A stretch of 64,000 nt of DNA, taken from assembly GCA_017502305.1 (NCBI GenBank), contig JAFVVG010000041.1, positions 1-64,000 of the forward strand, in the 5' to 3' direction. This document shows positions 50,761-59,765 of the stretch, piece after piece. How positions within the stretch are numbered: the first letter of the stretch is position 1; the number at the start of each line of letters is the position of its first letter. Below the pieces are notes generated by a model. That model saw only the letters and a program-made list of their open reading frames with translations. It ran no database searches and was not told the DNA's origin. Position numbers and translations under genes: made by a program. The stretch is from Clostridia bacterium. Its GTDB lineage: Bacteria > Bacillota > Clostridia > Christensenellales > Aristaeellaceae.

Positions 50761-51060
50761 AGGGGACTTTGCCAGAGAGGGCGCTGCCCTCTCTGGACTC
50801 TCCCGCCAAAGGGGCGTTGCCCCTTTGGAAACCCCACGAAGGGTCTTCGACCCTCTCGACACCCTTTCGGGGGGATCATTCGTGTGCGATATCAGCAGGG
50901 GTCACGGCGCTCAACGGGAGCGCCGCGACGCGGGGAAAGTTGCTTAGGTTCCCTCCCCGAGGGAACTGGCGCCGCAAGGCGACGGAGGGAGTGGTTCTGC
51001 CGCTTGCTTCACAATGCTGTTTCATCATGCAATTGTAGGGGCGAACTGTGTTCGCTCGCT
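50761..51060. repeat. hairpin array IV, between pyk and the barstar-like gene
   Basis: CCAGAGAGGGC/GCCCTCTCTGG loop GCT (50772-50796); CCAAAGGGGC/GCCCCTTTGG loop GTT (50806-50828); AAGGGTC/GACCCT loop TTC (50839-50854) then a CCCTTTCGG tail; core element (50888-50934); GTTCCCTC/GAGGGAAC (about 50950-50969) with GGCGCC and GGCG; then a stretch TGTAGGGGCGAACTGTGTTC (51033-51052) that also occurs inverted near 22945-22970. No gene. The first hairpin may end pyk transcription. Confidence 0.85.
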
Positions 51061-51084
51061 ACGCACTTATTCGGAGGAATCACC

Positions 51085-51333
51085 ATGCAAACGCTTTTCA
51101 TCAACGGTAATGATTATGCCACCGCCCGCGAGATGCACCTGGCGCTGAAGCGGCTATTGCATTTGCCGGAGTATTACGGCTGCAACGCCGACGCGCTCTA
51201 CGACTGCCTCTCAGGACGCAAGGAGACGGTGAATCTGTGCATCGCTTCCTTCGGCAACGAGGACGTAGCCGCTGCCCTGCGCAAGTGCACCGCCGTTATC
51301 GAGGATCTGGACGGCGATGTGAAAGAACTGTGA
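51085..51333 (+). CDS. barstar-like protein
   Basis: 82 aa, barstar fold: MQTLFINGNDYATAREMHLA start, LLHLPEYYGCNADALYDCLSG (~26-46) is the family core. Barstar inhibits the ribonuclease barnase; no barnase gene is visible nearby, and many such lone homologues have unknown partners. GGAGG 7 bases upstream of ATG 51085. A terminator follows at once. Confidence 0.85.
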   Translation: MQTLFINGNDYATAREMHLALKRLLHLPEYYGCNADALYDCLSGRKETVNLCIASFGNEDVAAALRKCTAVIEDLDGDVKEL

Positions 51334-51340
51334 CAATCAT

Positions 51341-51367
51341 GGGCCATGCGCTTGCGTGGCCCTTTTT
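51341..51367 (+). terminator. terminator of the barstar-like gene
   Basis: GGGCCA (51341-51346) with TGGCCC (51357-51362) and five T; overlaps the next promoter. Confidence 0.8.
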
Positions 51368-51380
51368 CTTGTGCTATAAT
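51352..51380 (+). promoter_or_regulatory. sigma-A promoter of the zinc ribbon-dinB-NUDIX operon
   Basis: TTGCGT (51352-51357), 17-base spacer, TATAAT (51375-51380). The -35 box lies inside the preceding terminator hairpin. Confidence 0.75.
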
Positions 51381-51413
51381 ACACCTATCGAAATGCGAAA
51401 GGATGTTCCTGTT

Positions 51414-51638
51414 ATGCGCTGCAGCTGCAAAGAATGCGATACCTATATGATCCAGGCCGAAAGCGACCACCTGGGCTGCGTCTGCCCCGAATGCGGCTAC
51501 CGCTGCAACGATTGCCTGGGCACCAACACCGTGGTTTCCCGGGAATCCCTGAAGGCTCTTGCCTTCGACCCCCGCTTCCAGCCCGGCGCCCTGGCGGAGA
51601 ACTTCATCAAGCGTGATGAGGACGACTACGATGCCTGA
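51414..51638 (+). CDS. small zinc-ribbon protein
   Basis: 74 aa with three Cys pairs in the first 35 residues: CSCKEC (3-8), CVCPEC (22-27) and CNDC (31-34). The rest is acidic. ATG 51414 has AAAGGATG 8 bases upstream. Its stop (51636-51638) lies 8 bases into dinB, so the two are translationally coupled. No known family name; a DNA- or RNA-binding helper is possible. Confidence 0.65.
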   Translation: MRCSCKECDTYMIQAESDHLGCVCPECGYRCNDCLGTNTVVSRESLKALAFDPRFQPGALAENFIKRDEDDYDA

Positions 51639-52821
51639 CCGGGTCATCCTCCACTGTGACTGCAACAACTATTATGCCTCGGTGGAGCTGCTTTCCCGGC
51701 CGGATTTGCGTGACAAACCCATGGCCGTGGCCGGCGACCCCGAGGGCCGCCACGGCATCATTCTGGCCAAGAACAACATCGCCAAGCGCTATGGCGTGCA
51801 GACGGCGGAAACCATCTGGCAGGCCCGGCAGAAATGTCCCGGCCTGGTGCTGGTGCCGCCTCATCACGATCAATACGAGGAGATGAACCGCCGGGTCAAC
51901 GCCATCTACCTGGACGTCACCGACCAGGTGGAGGCCTTTTCCATTGACGAAAGCTGGCTGGACGTCACCGGCTCCCGCAGGCTCTTCGGCGATGGCGTCA
52001 CCATCGCGGATATGCTGCGCCGCCGGGTGCGTGAGGAGCTGGGCATCACCATTTCCGTGGGTGTCAGTGACAACAAAACCTGGGCCAAGATGGGCAGCGA
52101 CTACAAAAAGCCTGACGCGACAACGCTCATCACCCGTGAAAACGTGCAGGACATCCTTTACCCCCTGCCCGTGGGCGAATTGCTCTTTGTGGGCCGTGCC
52201 GCCCGGGAGACCCTCACCCGCCACGGCATTACCACCATCGGCAGCCTGGCCCGTTGCGAAAAAGACCTGCTGGTGCGCTACCTGGGCAAGCAGGGCGAAA
52301 GCTACTGGAACATGGCCAACGGCCTTGACGACAGCCCCGTGCGCCGCTGGGGCGAGAGCGACCCCGTGAAATCCATGGGCAACAGCACCACCTACGCCCA
52401 TGACCTCAAGGGCATGGAGGAATTCCGCGCCGGCCTGATGCCTCTGTGCGACAGCGTGGGCGCCAGGCTCCGGGCCCAGGGGCTCAAGTGCCGCACCGTC
52501 ACCGTGCAGATCAAAGACCCCAACCTGAAGGTCATCTCCCGGCAGAAAACCCTGCCCGTACCCACCAACCTGACCAAACAGCTCTTCCAGGAGGCCTGCG
52601 CCATCCTGCAGCAATGCTGGCCCGAGACCGCCCCTATCCGGCTTTTGAACGTCACCGCCTCCGGCCTGACGGATGAAAGCGACGACGCTTCGGCTCAGCT
52701 CTCCTTCTTTGAGGAGGTCACCCCGGACGACCCCAAGCAGGCCGCCCTGGAGGCCGCTGTGGATAAGCTCCGGGGGCGCTTCGGCAAAGGCGCTGTGAAG
52801 CCAGGCACGCCGGAAGTATAG
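51631..52821 (+). CDS. dinB: Y-family DNA polymerase IV
   Basis: Lesion-bypass polymerase. 396 aa: HCDCNNYYASVE (8-19) and AFSIDESWLDVT (~108-119) carry the catalytic acids; HhH segment GITTIGSLARCEKDLL near 198; little-finger domain to ~350; a late QLSFFEE resembles a clamp-binding motif. ATG 51631 overlaps the zinc-ribbon gene by 8 bases. The gene ends with TAG, one of the few TAG stops here. Confidence 0.92.
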   Translation: MPDRVILHCDCNNYYASVELLSRPDLRDKPMAVAGDPEGRHGIILAKNNIAKRYGVQTAETIWQARQKCPGLVLVPPHHDQYEEMNRRVNAIYLDVTDQVEAFSIDESWLDVTGSRRLFGDGVTIADMLRRRVREELGITISVGVSDNKTWAKMGSDYKKPDATTLITRENVQDILYPLPVGELLFVGRAARETLTRHGITTIGSLARCEKDLLVRYLGKQGESYWNMANGLDDSPVRRWGESDPVKSMGNSTTYAHDLKGMEEFRAGLMPLCDSVGARLRAQGLKCRTVTVQIKDPNLKVISRQKTLPVPTNLTKQLFQEACAILQQCWPETAPIRLLNVTASGLTDESDDASAQLSFFEEVTPDDPKQAALEAAVDKLRGRFGKGAVKPGTPEV

Positions 52822-52841
52822 TTTTTCGGAGGTACACCACC

Positions 52842-53318
52842 ATGGAACAGGATTGGATTTTCCACACCGGCGATTACAGCTGCGACCTTCGCGTAGCCGG
52901 CGTGCTGGTGCGGGATGGCAAGCTCCTGGTGCAGCGGGACGCCGATGGCAGCGAATACGCCCTGCCCGGCGGCCATGTCCACCTGGGCGAAACCCTGGAA
53001 GACGCTCTCCTGCGTGAGTATCACGAGGAAACCGGCGCCGCCATCCGCTGTCGGAAGATGCTGTGGAGCGAGGAATGCTTCTGGGAATGGAAGGGCCGCA
53101 AGCACCACAATATATGCTTCTATTATCTGATTGAGCTGTGCGACAGCGCTGCCCTGCCCGACCTGGGCCAGTTCATCCCCCACAAGGACAACAGCCGTGT
53201 GGTCATCGGCTGGCTGCCCCTCCAGCAGCTGCGGGATGCAACCATCTATCCGGAATTCATCAAGCAGGAGATTGACCATCTGGACGGTGGCATGAAACAT
53301 TTCGTGACCCGCGCATAA
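52842..53318 (+). CDS. NUDIX hydrolase
   Basis: 158 aa. Nudix box GGHVHLGETLEDALLREY with HEETG (about residues 46-68), all catalytic acids present. Hydrolyses a nucleoside diphosphate derivative; being third in an operon with dinB, cleaning of damaged nucleotides is plausible but inferred. GGAGG upstream of the ATG. Confidence 0.85.
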   Translation: MEQDWIFHTGDYSCDLRVAGVLVRDGKLLVQRDADGSEYALPGGHVHLGETLEDALLREYHEETGAAIRCRKMLWSEECFWEWKGRKHHNICFYYLIELCDSAALPDLGQFIPHKDNSRVVIGWLPLQQLRDATIYPEFIKQEIDHLDGGMKHFVTRA

Positions 53319-53322
53319 CAAA

Positions 53323-53352
53323 AGCCAAGCCGCATGTCGGCTTGGCTCTTGT
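53323..53352. terminator. terminator between NUDIX and hom
   Basis: AGCCAAGCCG (53323-53332) with CGGCTTGGCT (53338-53347), T-rich on both outer sides; shared by convergent genes. Confidence 0.8.
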
Positions 53353-53364
53353 TTATTGTATTGA

Positions 53365-54642
53365 TCAATCTTCCACGCGGATCATGCTTTCCAGCTTGCA
53401 CACAGCGGGGTCCAGGTGCTTGAGGGCCTCCAGCATGGACTGCTCGTGGGTGGCGTGGGTAATGAAGATCAGCGGCACACGGCCGTCCTCCACAGCGTCC
53501 TTCTGCATCATGGTGGCAATGGACACATTCTCCTTGGCGAAGCAGCCGGCCACGCTGGCCAGCACGCCGGGGGCGTCAATGGCGGATACACGGATAAAAT
53601 ACTTGCTGGTCCAGTTGTTGGTGAAGTCCAGCGTAGCGTCCGGCTCGGCCCGGTTGGCGAAGGTGGGGTGCACGTGCACATCCACCGTTACCGCATGGAG
53701 GATATCGCCCACCACAGCGCTGGCTGTGGGCATATCGCCGGCGCCACGGCCCTGGAGCATCATCTCCTTGCAGGCGTGGCCGTGGAGATACACCGCGTTG
53801 AAGCTGCCGTCCACCCGGCTCAGGGGATGTTCCTTGGGCAGGAAGGTGGGGTGCACACGCACCTCGATGGTGTTGCCCTCACGCTTGCCGATGGCCAGGA
53901 GCTTGAGCACATAGCCCATTTCCTTGCCGCAGGAAATGTCCATGGCGGTGATCTCCGTGATGCCTTCACGGTAGACCTTCTTATAGGGTACACGGGCGTG
54001 GAAGGCCAGGCTGGACATGATGGACAGCTTGTAAGCCGCGTCCATGCCCTCCACGTCGCTGGCGGGGTTGGGCTCGGCCAGGCCCAGCTTCTGGGCGTCC
54101 TGGAGCACCAGCTGATAGTCCTCGCCGTTTTCATACATACGGCTGAGAATGTAGTTGGTGGTGCCGTTGATGATGCCCATCAGCCGGTCAATGCGGTTGG
54201 CCTGCAGGGGCGTCATCAGGGTAGAGATGATCGGGATTGCGCCGCAGACGCTGGCTTCATAATACAGGCCTACATGGCTGCGCTGGGCGGCCTCCTGCAG
54301 GCGGTGCCAGTTCAGGGCCACAGCCACCTTGTTGGCGGTCACCACGGTCTTGCCGTTTTTCAGGGCCGTGAGCATATATTCCGTGGCCGGCTGTTCACCG
54401 CCCAGGAATTCCGCCACCAGAGAGATCTCAGGATCGAAAAGCACATCATTGGGGTTATCAGTAAGCACCTCCGCAGGAACGGAGCAGCTGCGGGGTTTGT
54501 TCACATCCCGCACCAGCACCTTCTTCACACGGATCTTCACATGATCGCGGTGGGCGATTTCCGGCGCGAAACCCTGCAAAAGTTCCCATACGCCGCCGCC
54601 CACATTGCCGCAGCCCAGGAATCCGATTACGATCTCTTTCAT
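53365..54642 (-). CDS. hom: homoserine dehydrogenase
   Basis: Reduces aspartate semialdehyde to homoserine for Thr/Met. 425 aa: NAD site IGFLGCGNVGGGVW (4-17), TANKVAVA (~102-109), catalytic segment near 200 (NPASDVEGMDAAYK), and a C-terminal ACT domain (~345-420; VSAIDAPGVLASVAGCF) for feedback by threonine. ATG 54642 has AAGGAG upstream. Unusual company: it follows coaX by 12 bases. Confidence 0.93.
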   Translation of the reverse strand: MKEIVIGFLGCGNVGGGVWELLQGFAPEIAHRDHVKIRVKKVLVRDVNKPRSCSVPAEVLTDNPNDVLFDPEISLVAEFLGGEQPATEYMLTALKNGKTVVTANKVAVALNWHRLQEAAQRSHVGLYYEASVCGAIPIISTLMTPLQANRIDRLMGIINGTTNYILSRMYENGEDYQLVLQDAQKLGLAEPNPASDVEGMDAAYKLSIMSSLAFHARVPYKKVYREGITEITAMDISCGKEMGYVLKLLAIGKREGNTIEVRVHPTFLPKEHPLSRVDGSFNAVYLHGHACKEMMLQGRGAGDMPTASAVVGDILHAVTVDVHVHPTFANRAEPDATLDFTNNWTSKYFIRVSAIDAPGVLASVAGCFAKENVSIATMMQKDAVEDGRVPLIFITHATHEQSMLEALKHLDPAVCKLESMIRVED

Positions 54643-54654
54643 TGGAGGCACTCC

Positions 54655-55428
54655 TTACTTCTGTTCTTTGTTGCGCTCGTAGATCAGCCGCAGGCCCTTG
54701 AGGGTCAAAAGGCCGTCCAGCTTGTCGATGACGTTGCTCTCTTCGGCAATCATCACCGCCATGCCGCCGGTAGCCACCACGGTAGCCTCGCAGCCCAGCT
54801 CCTGCCTGATCTTCCGCACAATGTTCCGCACCAGACCCACATAGCCGTAATACATGCCGCTCTGCAGGTTGGTCAGCGTCGTGCGGCCGATAACGTGCTC
54901 CGGCCTGGTCAGTTCAAACCGAGGCAACTTGGCGGTATTGTTCACCAGGGCCTCAGAGGAAAGCTTGATACCGGGGCAGATGCAGCCGCCCAGGAAGGAG
55001 CCGCCCTCTCCCACCACGCCAAAGGTGGTGGCGGTGCCGAAATCGATGAAGATGCAGGGCGCGCCGTATTCCTCATAGGCGGCCACAGCATTGGCAATGC
55101 GGTCACTGCCCAGCTCCCGGGGATTCTCGTATTTGATGTTGATGCCCGTTTTCACACTCGGGGCCACAAACATGGGCGTTTGGTGGAAGTAATTCTGGCA
55201 CATATGGTCGATGGTGAAATTGATGGTGGGCACCACGCTGGAAATGATAATTCCCTCCACCACGTCGGTCTTCAGCCCGGCATGGTTGAACAGCGTCAGA
55301 AGCTTCACTCCGTATTCGTCGGAGGTGCAGGTGATGTCGGTGGAAAGCCGCCAGTACTGCACCATCTCGCTTCCCTCGAACAGGGCGGTTTTGATGTTGG
55401 TATTGCCGATATCCAGGGTGAGAATCAT
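54655..55428 (-). CDS. coaX: type III pantothenate kinase
   Basis: First step of CoA synthesis. 257 aa, ASKHA fold: DIGNTNIKTALFEG (5-18), catalytic Asp in GSDRIANAVAAYE (~107-119), CIFIDFGTATTF (~124-135). Type III enzymes are not inhibited by CoA. It sits 18 bases after the ECF S component, so uptake and phosphorylation of pantothenate are probably co-expressed. Confidence 0.93.
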   Translation of the reverse strand: MILTLDIGNTNIKTALFEGSEMVQYWRLSTDITCTSDEYGVKLLTLFNHAGLKTDVVEGIIISSVVPTINFTIDHMCQNYFHQTPMFVAPSVKTGINIKYENPRELGSDRIANAVAAYEEYGAPCIFIDFGTATTFGVVGEGGSFLGGCICPGIKLSSEALVNNTAKLPRFELTRPEHVIGRTTLTNLQSGMYYGYVGLVRNIVRKIRQELGCEATVVATGGMAVMIAEESNVIDKLDGLLTLKGLRLIYERNKEQK

Positions 55429-55446
55429 GGGTTGTGACCTCCGGAA

Positions 55447-56016
55447 TTATTTGCGGATCCGTTTGAGGGCCGCCAGAATGGGCGTCACCAAAATGGCCGC
55501 GGCAGCCGCCTCGCAGGATCCAGCCAGCAGCGCCGTGCCGCCGATGAGGCTCAACACGCCCGTGGCGTCAATGCCGCAGAGGATGTAGAACAGGAGCATC
55601 AGGCCCAGGTAGAGCACCGTGTTGGTCAGGCTGCCGGCAATGGCGCCCGCCACCACCGCCATGTGCTCCTGCTTTTTCCGCAAAAGGTTATACACGCCCC
55701 AGGCCACCAGGGGCACGCACAGCCGGGGCAGGATGCTCATCACCGCCACCGCCAGGGGGGAGGCGCCCATCAGCGTGGATACCAGGGCAGAGGGCTTGAT
55801 CAGCGCGGAAATAAAGCTGGTCAAGCCAAAGGCCAGGCCCAGGATCAGGCCGTTTTTCCAGCCCATGAGCAGCGTGCCCACGATTACCGGCACGCACAGA
55901 ATGGTCACATTGATAAATCCCAGGGGAATCAGCCCCAGGGGGGTAAAGCCCAGCAGCACGATCAGCGCCACAAACAGGGCCAGCAGCACCAGATTGGTCA
56001 ATTGCTTCTTCGCCAT
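55447..56016 (-). CDS. ECF transporter S component, probably for pantothenate
   Basis: 189-aa membrane protein with about six helices; substrate-binding subunit that works with a shared EcfAA'T module located elsewhere. The pairing with coaX suggests pantothenate (PanT-like), which is inference. ATG 56016 has GGAGAT upstream; TTG 56022 is weaker. A leader of about 110 nt with small hairpins follows the promoter. Confidence 0.78.
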   Translation of the reverse strand: MAKKQLTNLVLLALFVALIVLLGFTPLGLIPLGFINVTILCVPVIVGTLLMGWKNGLILGLAFGLTSFISALIKPSALVSTLMGASPLAVAVMSILPRLCVPLVAWGVYNLLRKKQEHMAVVAGAIAGSLTNTVLYLGLMLLFYILCGIDATGVLSLIGGTALLAGSCEAAAAAILVTPILAALKRIRK

Positions 56017-56131
56017 ATGCAATCTCCTCCGTTCGGGCTCCCATGGGATGCCCTACGATGTAGTTTCCCACAGCCGCCGTTTCTCGTCCGGCGCCCAGGG
56101 CTGCCGGCGATGGCAAGCTGTAGTTCTATAT

Positions 56132-56160
56132 ATTATACCTTTTTCCATCGCTCTTGTAAA
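56132..56160 (-). promoter_or_regulatory. sigma-A promoter of the ECF S-coaX-hom operon
   Basis: TTTACA (56160-56155), 17-base spacer, TATAAT (56137-56132), directly after the MATE terminator. Confidence 0.8.
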
Positions 56161-56166
56161 GCAAAA

Positions 56167-56193
56167 AGCCCCGTAGCGCAGGGCCACGGAGCC
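56167..56193 (-). terminator. terminator of the second MATE gene
   Basis: GGCTCCGT and ACGGGGCT-type arms with T-run on the minus strand. Confidence 0.7.
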
Positions 56194-56208
56194 ATATTTG
56201 CTGTTTTT

Positions 56209-57573
56209 TTATTGTCCCATGGGGCGGATAAACGCCTTATCGCACTTGCGGAAGAGCGCCAGGCACAATAGCAGCGAAGCCAGCTCCGCAATGGGGAAGG
56301 CCCACCAGATGGCGTTCAGACCGCCCAGGCTGGAGAGGATCCACGCTGCGGGCAGCAGCACCACCAGCTGGCGGCACAGGCTCATCATCAGGCTGTAGGT
56401 GCCTTTGCCTACCGCCTGGAACACCGTGCTCAGCGTGATACCCACAGCTGCCAGCACAAAGCTCAGGGAAATGGTCCGCATGGCGGGCACACCCAGGGTG
56501 GTCAGTTCGCTGGGGCCGTTTGCCTCAAACAGGCTCATGAGCCATTCCGGCGCAAGCATGAACAGCAGCGTGCCTGCCGCCATAATCGCCCCCGCGAAGA
56601 TCATGCACACCTTGATGGCCGCGTACACCCGCTTGCGATTCTTCGCGCCATAGTTGTAGCCCACAATGGGCACCATGCCGTTGCTCAGGCCGAACACAGG
56701 CATAAACACAAAGGACTGCAGCTTGAAATACACGCCCAGAACGCTCACTGCCACATTGCCATACTGGATGAGCAACAGGTTCATCAGCACATTCAAAACC
56801 GAGCCGATGGAAGCCATCACCGTGCTGGGCAGGCCCACCGTGAGAATGCCCTTCACCATGCGCATGTCAAGCTTCCAGCCGTGGCGGTCCAGCTTCAGTT
56901 CGATGTTCTTCCTCTGGTTGAGGATGAAGCCCAGCGTCATGCTGAACAGCTGTCCCAGCACCGTGGCCAGGGCAGCGCCTGCAATGCCCATGGCAGGCAG
57001 GCCAAACATGCCGAAGATCAGGATGGGGTCAAGGATGATGTTGGTCACCGCTCCGGAAAGCTGCACCGTCATGGAAAGGACGGTATTGCCCGTGGCCTGC
57101 AGCATGCGTTCCACCGTGATTGACATGAACAGGCCGATGCTCACCGAACAGACGATGGCCAGATACTTGCTGCCCAGTTGCTGCAGGTTGGCATCCGGGG
57201 TGAACATGCGCATCAGCATGGGCGCGAACACCAGGCCAACAATGATGAACAGCCCTGCGCCCATGGCCTCCAGCACCAGGCCGGTCTTGGCCGCCTGACG
57301 GGCCGCAGCAGGGTTCTTCTCCCCCAGCTTGCGGGAGATCAGGCTGTTGATACCAACGCCCAGGCCCGTGGACAGGGCGATCATCAGCATCTGAATAGGA
57401 TAGGCCAGGGACACCGCCGTAAGCGCATTGGCGTCATATTTGGCTACGAATATTGAGTCAACCACATTATACAGCGCCTGCACCAGCATGCTGATCATGA
57501 TCGGTACAGACACCTTGGGCACCAGCTTGCCCATGGGCATTTCGCCCAGCATTCGGGAACGTTCCTGCTGCAT
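56209..57573 (-). CDS. MATE-family efflux transporter, second
   Basis: 454 aa, about 12 helices; KLVPKVSVPIMISMLVQALYN start and VGINSLISRKLGEKNP (~94-109) match the DinF/NorM-type Firmicute MATE group. I choose ATG 57573 because AAGGTG precedes it by 9 bases; ATG 57591 has no site. Only weak similarity to the MATE at 14457. Substrate unknown. Confidence 0.85.
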   Translation of the reverse strand: MQQERSRMLGEMPMGKLVPKVSVPIMISMLVQALYNVVDSIFVAKYDANALTAVSLAYPIQMLMIALSTGLGVGINSLISRKLGEKNPAAARQAAKTGLVLEAMGAGLFIIVGLVFAPMLMRMFTPDANLQQLGSKYLAIVCSVSIGLFMSITVERMLQATGNTVLSMTVQLSGAVTNIILDPILIFGMFGLPAMGIAGAALATVLGQLFSMTLGFILNQRKNIELKLDRHGWKLDMRMVKGILTVGLPSTVMASIGSVLNVLMNLLLIQYGNVAVSVLGVYFKLQSFVFMPVFGLSNGMVPIVGYNYGAKNRKRVYAAIKVCMIFAGAIMAAGTLLFMLAPEWLMSLFEANGPSELTTLGVPAMRTISLSFVLAAVGITLSTVFQAVGKGTYSLMMSLCRQLVVLLPAAWILSSLGGLNAIWWAFPIAELASLLLCLALFRKCDKAFIRPMGQ

Positions 57574-57616
57574 GACAAAAAACACCTTCATTCAACAAAT
57601 CATTCAACAAATATAT

Positions 57617-57645
57617 ATGGTATCAAACAGCGGCATCCCCGTCAA
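57617..57645 (-). promoter_or_regulatory. sigma-A promoter of the second MATE gene
   Basis: TTGACG (57645-57640), 17-base spacer, TACCAT (57622-57617). Confidence 0.5.
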
Positions 57646-57717
57646 GCCCTAAAGAAGCCCTTTACAAACGCCGCCTTTTGTGGTGAAATAAATGTACCAA
57701 CCTAAAGGAGATGCTTT

Positions 57718-59727
57718 ATGAGCTTTACGCCTCGTTTTCCCCATTTTCTCCACGGCGGTGATTATAATCCCGACCAATGGCTGGATCGCCCCGATATCCT
57801 TGACCGCGATGTGGAGCTGATGCACAAGGCCCATGTAAACTGCGTGTCTGTGGGCATCTTTTCCTGGGCCCGGCTGGAGCCCGAGGACGGCGTGTATGTT
57901 TTTGCCTGGCTGGATGAGGTCATCGACCGGCTGTGGAAGGGCGGCATCCACGTGATCCTCGCCACCCCCTCCGGCGCCCGCCCCGCCTGGATGGCCCAGA
58001 ATTATCCCGAGGTGCTTCGCGTCAACGACCGCCTGCAGCGCATGCACTTTGGTGAAAGGCACAACCATTGCCTCACCTCCCCCGTATACCGCCGGAAGGT
58101 GCATGCCATCAACACCGCCCTGGCCCAGCGCTACGCCAACCACCCGGCGGTGATCCTGTGGCACCTGAGCAACGAATACTCCGGCGACTGCCGCTGTCCC
58201 CTGTGCCAGGAAAAATGGCGCGGGTGGCTGAAGGACAAATACGGTACCCTGGAAAACCTGAACAAATGCTGGTGGACCAGCTTCTGGAGCCAGCGATACA
58301 CCGATTGGTCCCAGGTGGAGGCCCCCGGCCCCATGGGCGAGGTGAGCAACACCTCCATGTGGGTGGACTGGCGGCGCTTCTCCACCTGGCAGTGCAAGAC
58401 CTTTATCGAGAACGAGCGCGACGCCGTGAAGGCAGTGAATCCTGAGCTTCTGTGCACCGCCAACCTGATGGAACGCTTCTGGGATTACGACTACTTCGAC
58501 CTGGCCGAAGCCATCGACGTGGTTTCCTGGGACAGCTATCCTGAATGGCACAGCGGCGATGATGTGCAGCGCGCAGCCGAGTTCGCCATGAACCACGACC
58601 TGATGCGATCCTTCAAGGATCAACCCTTCCTGCTGATGGAATCCACCCCCTCCCAGGTGAATTGGAAGCCCATCAACAAGCTCAAGCGCCCCGGCATGCA
58701 TCTGCTTTCTTCCCTGCAGGCCCTTGCCTACGGCAGCCAGAGCGTGATGTACTTCCAATGGCGCAAGGGGCGCGGCGGCGCGGAAATGTTCCATGGCGCT
58801 GTGGTGGATCACGACGGGAGCGAGAACCATCGCGTTTTCCGCGACGTGGCTCAGGTAGGCCAGGCCCTGGAAACCCTGGAGTCCCTCTACGCTCAGCCCC
58901 GGAAGAAGGCCGAAGTGTGTATCATCTATGATACGCAAAACCGTTGGGCCATCGATTACGCCCAGACCGGCCATTCCAAAAACATGCGCTATTACGATAC
59001 CGTGAACATGCACTACCGCAGCCTGTGGCAGCAGGGCATCAGCGTCGACCTGAAGGACATGCGCACCTGCACCGACCTTTCCGGCTACAAGCTGGTGGTA
59101 GCGCCCATGCTGTTCATGTTCCGGGGCGGCATCGAGGAGAAGCTCCGGGCCTATGTGGAAAAGGGCGGAACCCTGCTGATGACCTACTTCTCCGGCTGGG
59201 TGGATGAATTTGACCTGGCTTACCTGGGCGGCACGCCCCACGGCCTGATGGACGTCATGGGCATCCGCGGCACCGAGCTGGATGCTATCTACCCCCACGA
59301 TGAGAACGCCCTGGTGATGAACGATGGCCGCCGTTTTGCCATCCGGGAGCTGTGCGAGATTCCCGAAAACCGCGGCGCTGAAACCCTGGGAGTATTTGAA
59401 AACGACTTCTATGCCGGCATGCCCTGCCTCTCCCGCAATCGCTATGGCGAAGGCACGGCCTATTACCTCTCCGCCAAGCTGGAGCAGGCTGGCCTGGATG
59501 CCATCTATGGCGACATCGCCCAGGCACTGAGCCTGACCCGTGCCCTGCCGGACAACCTTCCCAAAGGCGTCATTGCCACAGAGCGTGGCGGCGCAGTCTT
59601 CCTGCAGAACTTCTCCGGCCAGGAGCAGCGTTTCAGCCTCAGTGAACCCTATACGGATTTGCTCACCGATGAAGCCATGCAGAACATCACCATGCCCGCA
59701 AACGGCGTAATGGTGCTGAAAAAGTAA
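57718..59727 (+). CDS. GH42 beta-galactosidase
   Basis: 669 aa, cytosolic (no signal peptide). GH42 barrel with the acid/base Glu in WHLSNEYSG (~147) and nucleophile Glu in LLMESTPSQVNW (~305); the Cys cluster CRCPLC (~157-162) binds zinc in this family. Trimerisation and C-terminal domains are present. It faces a sugar ABC transporter on the other strand; together they suggest use of galactosides. Confidence 0.92.
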   Translation: MSFTPRFPHFLHGGDYNPDQWLDRPDILDRDVELMHKAHVNCVSVGIFSWARLEPEDGVYVFAWLDEVIDRLWKGGIHVILATPSGARPAWMAQNYPEVLRVNDRLQRMHFGERHNHCLTSPVYRRKVHAINTALAQRYANHPAVILWHLSNEYSGDCRCPLCQEKWRGWLKDKYGTLENLNKCWWTSFWSQRYTDWSQVEAPGPMGEVSNTSMWVDWRRFSTWQCKTFIENERDAVKAVNPELLCTANLMERFWDYDYFDLAEAIDVVSWDSYPEWHSGDDVQRAAEFAMNHDLMRSFKDQPFLLMESTPSQVNWKPINKLKRPGMHLLSSLQALAYGSQSVMYFQWRKGRGGAEMFHGAVVDHDGSENHRVFRDVAQVGQALETLESLYAQPRKKAEVCIIYDTQNRWAIDYAQTGHSKNMRYYDTVNMHYRSLWQQGISVDLKDMRTCTDLSGYKLVVAPMLFMFRGGIEEKLRAYVEKGGTLLMTYFSGWVDEFDLAYLGGTPHGLMDVMGIRGTELDAIYPHDENALVMNDGRRFAIRELCEIPENRGAETLGVFENDFYAGMPCLSRNRYGEGTAYYLSAKLEQAGLDAIYGDIAQALSLTRALPDNLPKGVIATERGGAVFLQNFSGQEQRFSLSEPYTDLLTDEAMQNITMPANGVMVLKK

Positions 59728-59732
59728 ACTCA

Positions 59733-59765
59733 AAGCCAAGGTCCGTCATGAACCTTGGCTTTTCT
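59733..59765. terminator. terminator of the beta-galactosidase gene
   Basis: AAGCCAAGGT (59733-59742) with ACCTTGGCTT (59752-59761) and T-run; overlaps the last codons of the convergent small membrane gene. Confidence 0.8.

Noticed and set aside
50769..51038. Short frame reading ISAGVTALNGSAATRG, also met near 33305 and 40720
   Set aside because: It is a translation of the core hairpin element, appears in different frames and directions, and has no ribosome site; treated as repeat DNA.
51085..51333. Barnase-barstar toxin-antitoxin pair
   Set aside because: No ribonuclease gene of the barnase type is next to the barstar-like gene.
56023..56125. Riboswitch in the ECF S component leader
   Set aside because: Small hairpins are present but I cannot match THF, ZTP or the pan motif, and no terminator switch is visible.
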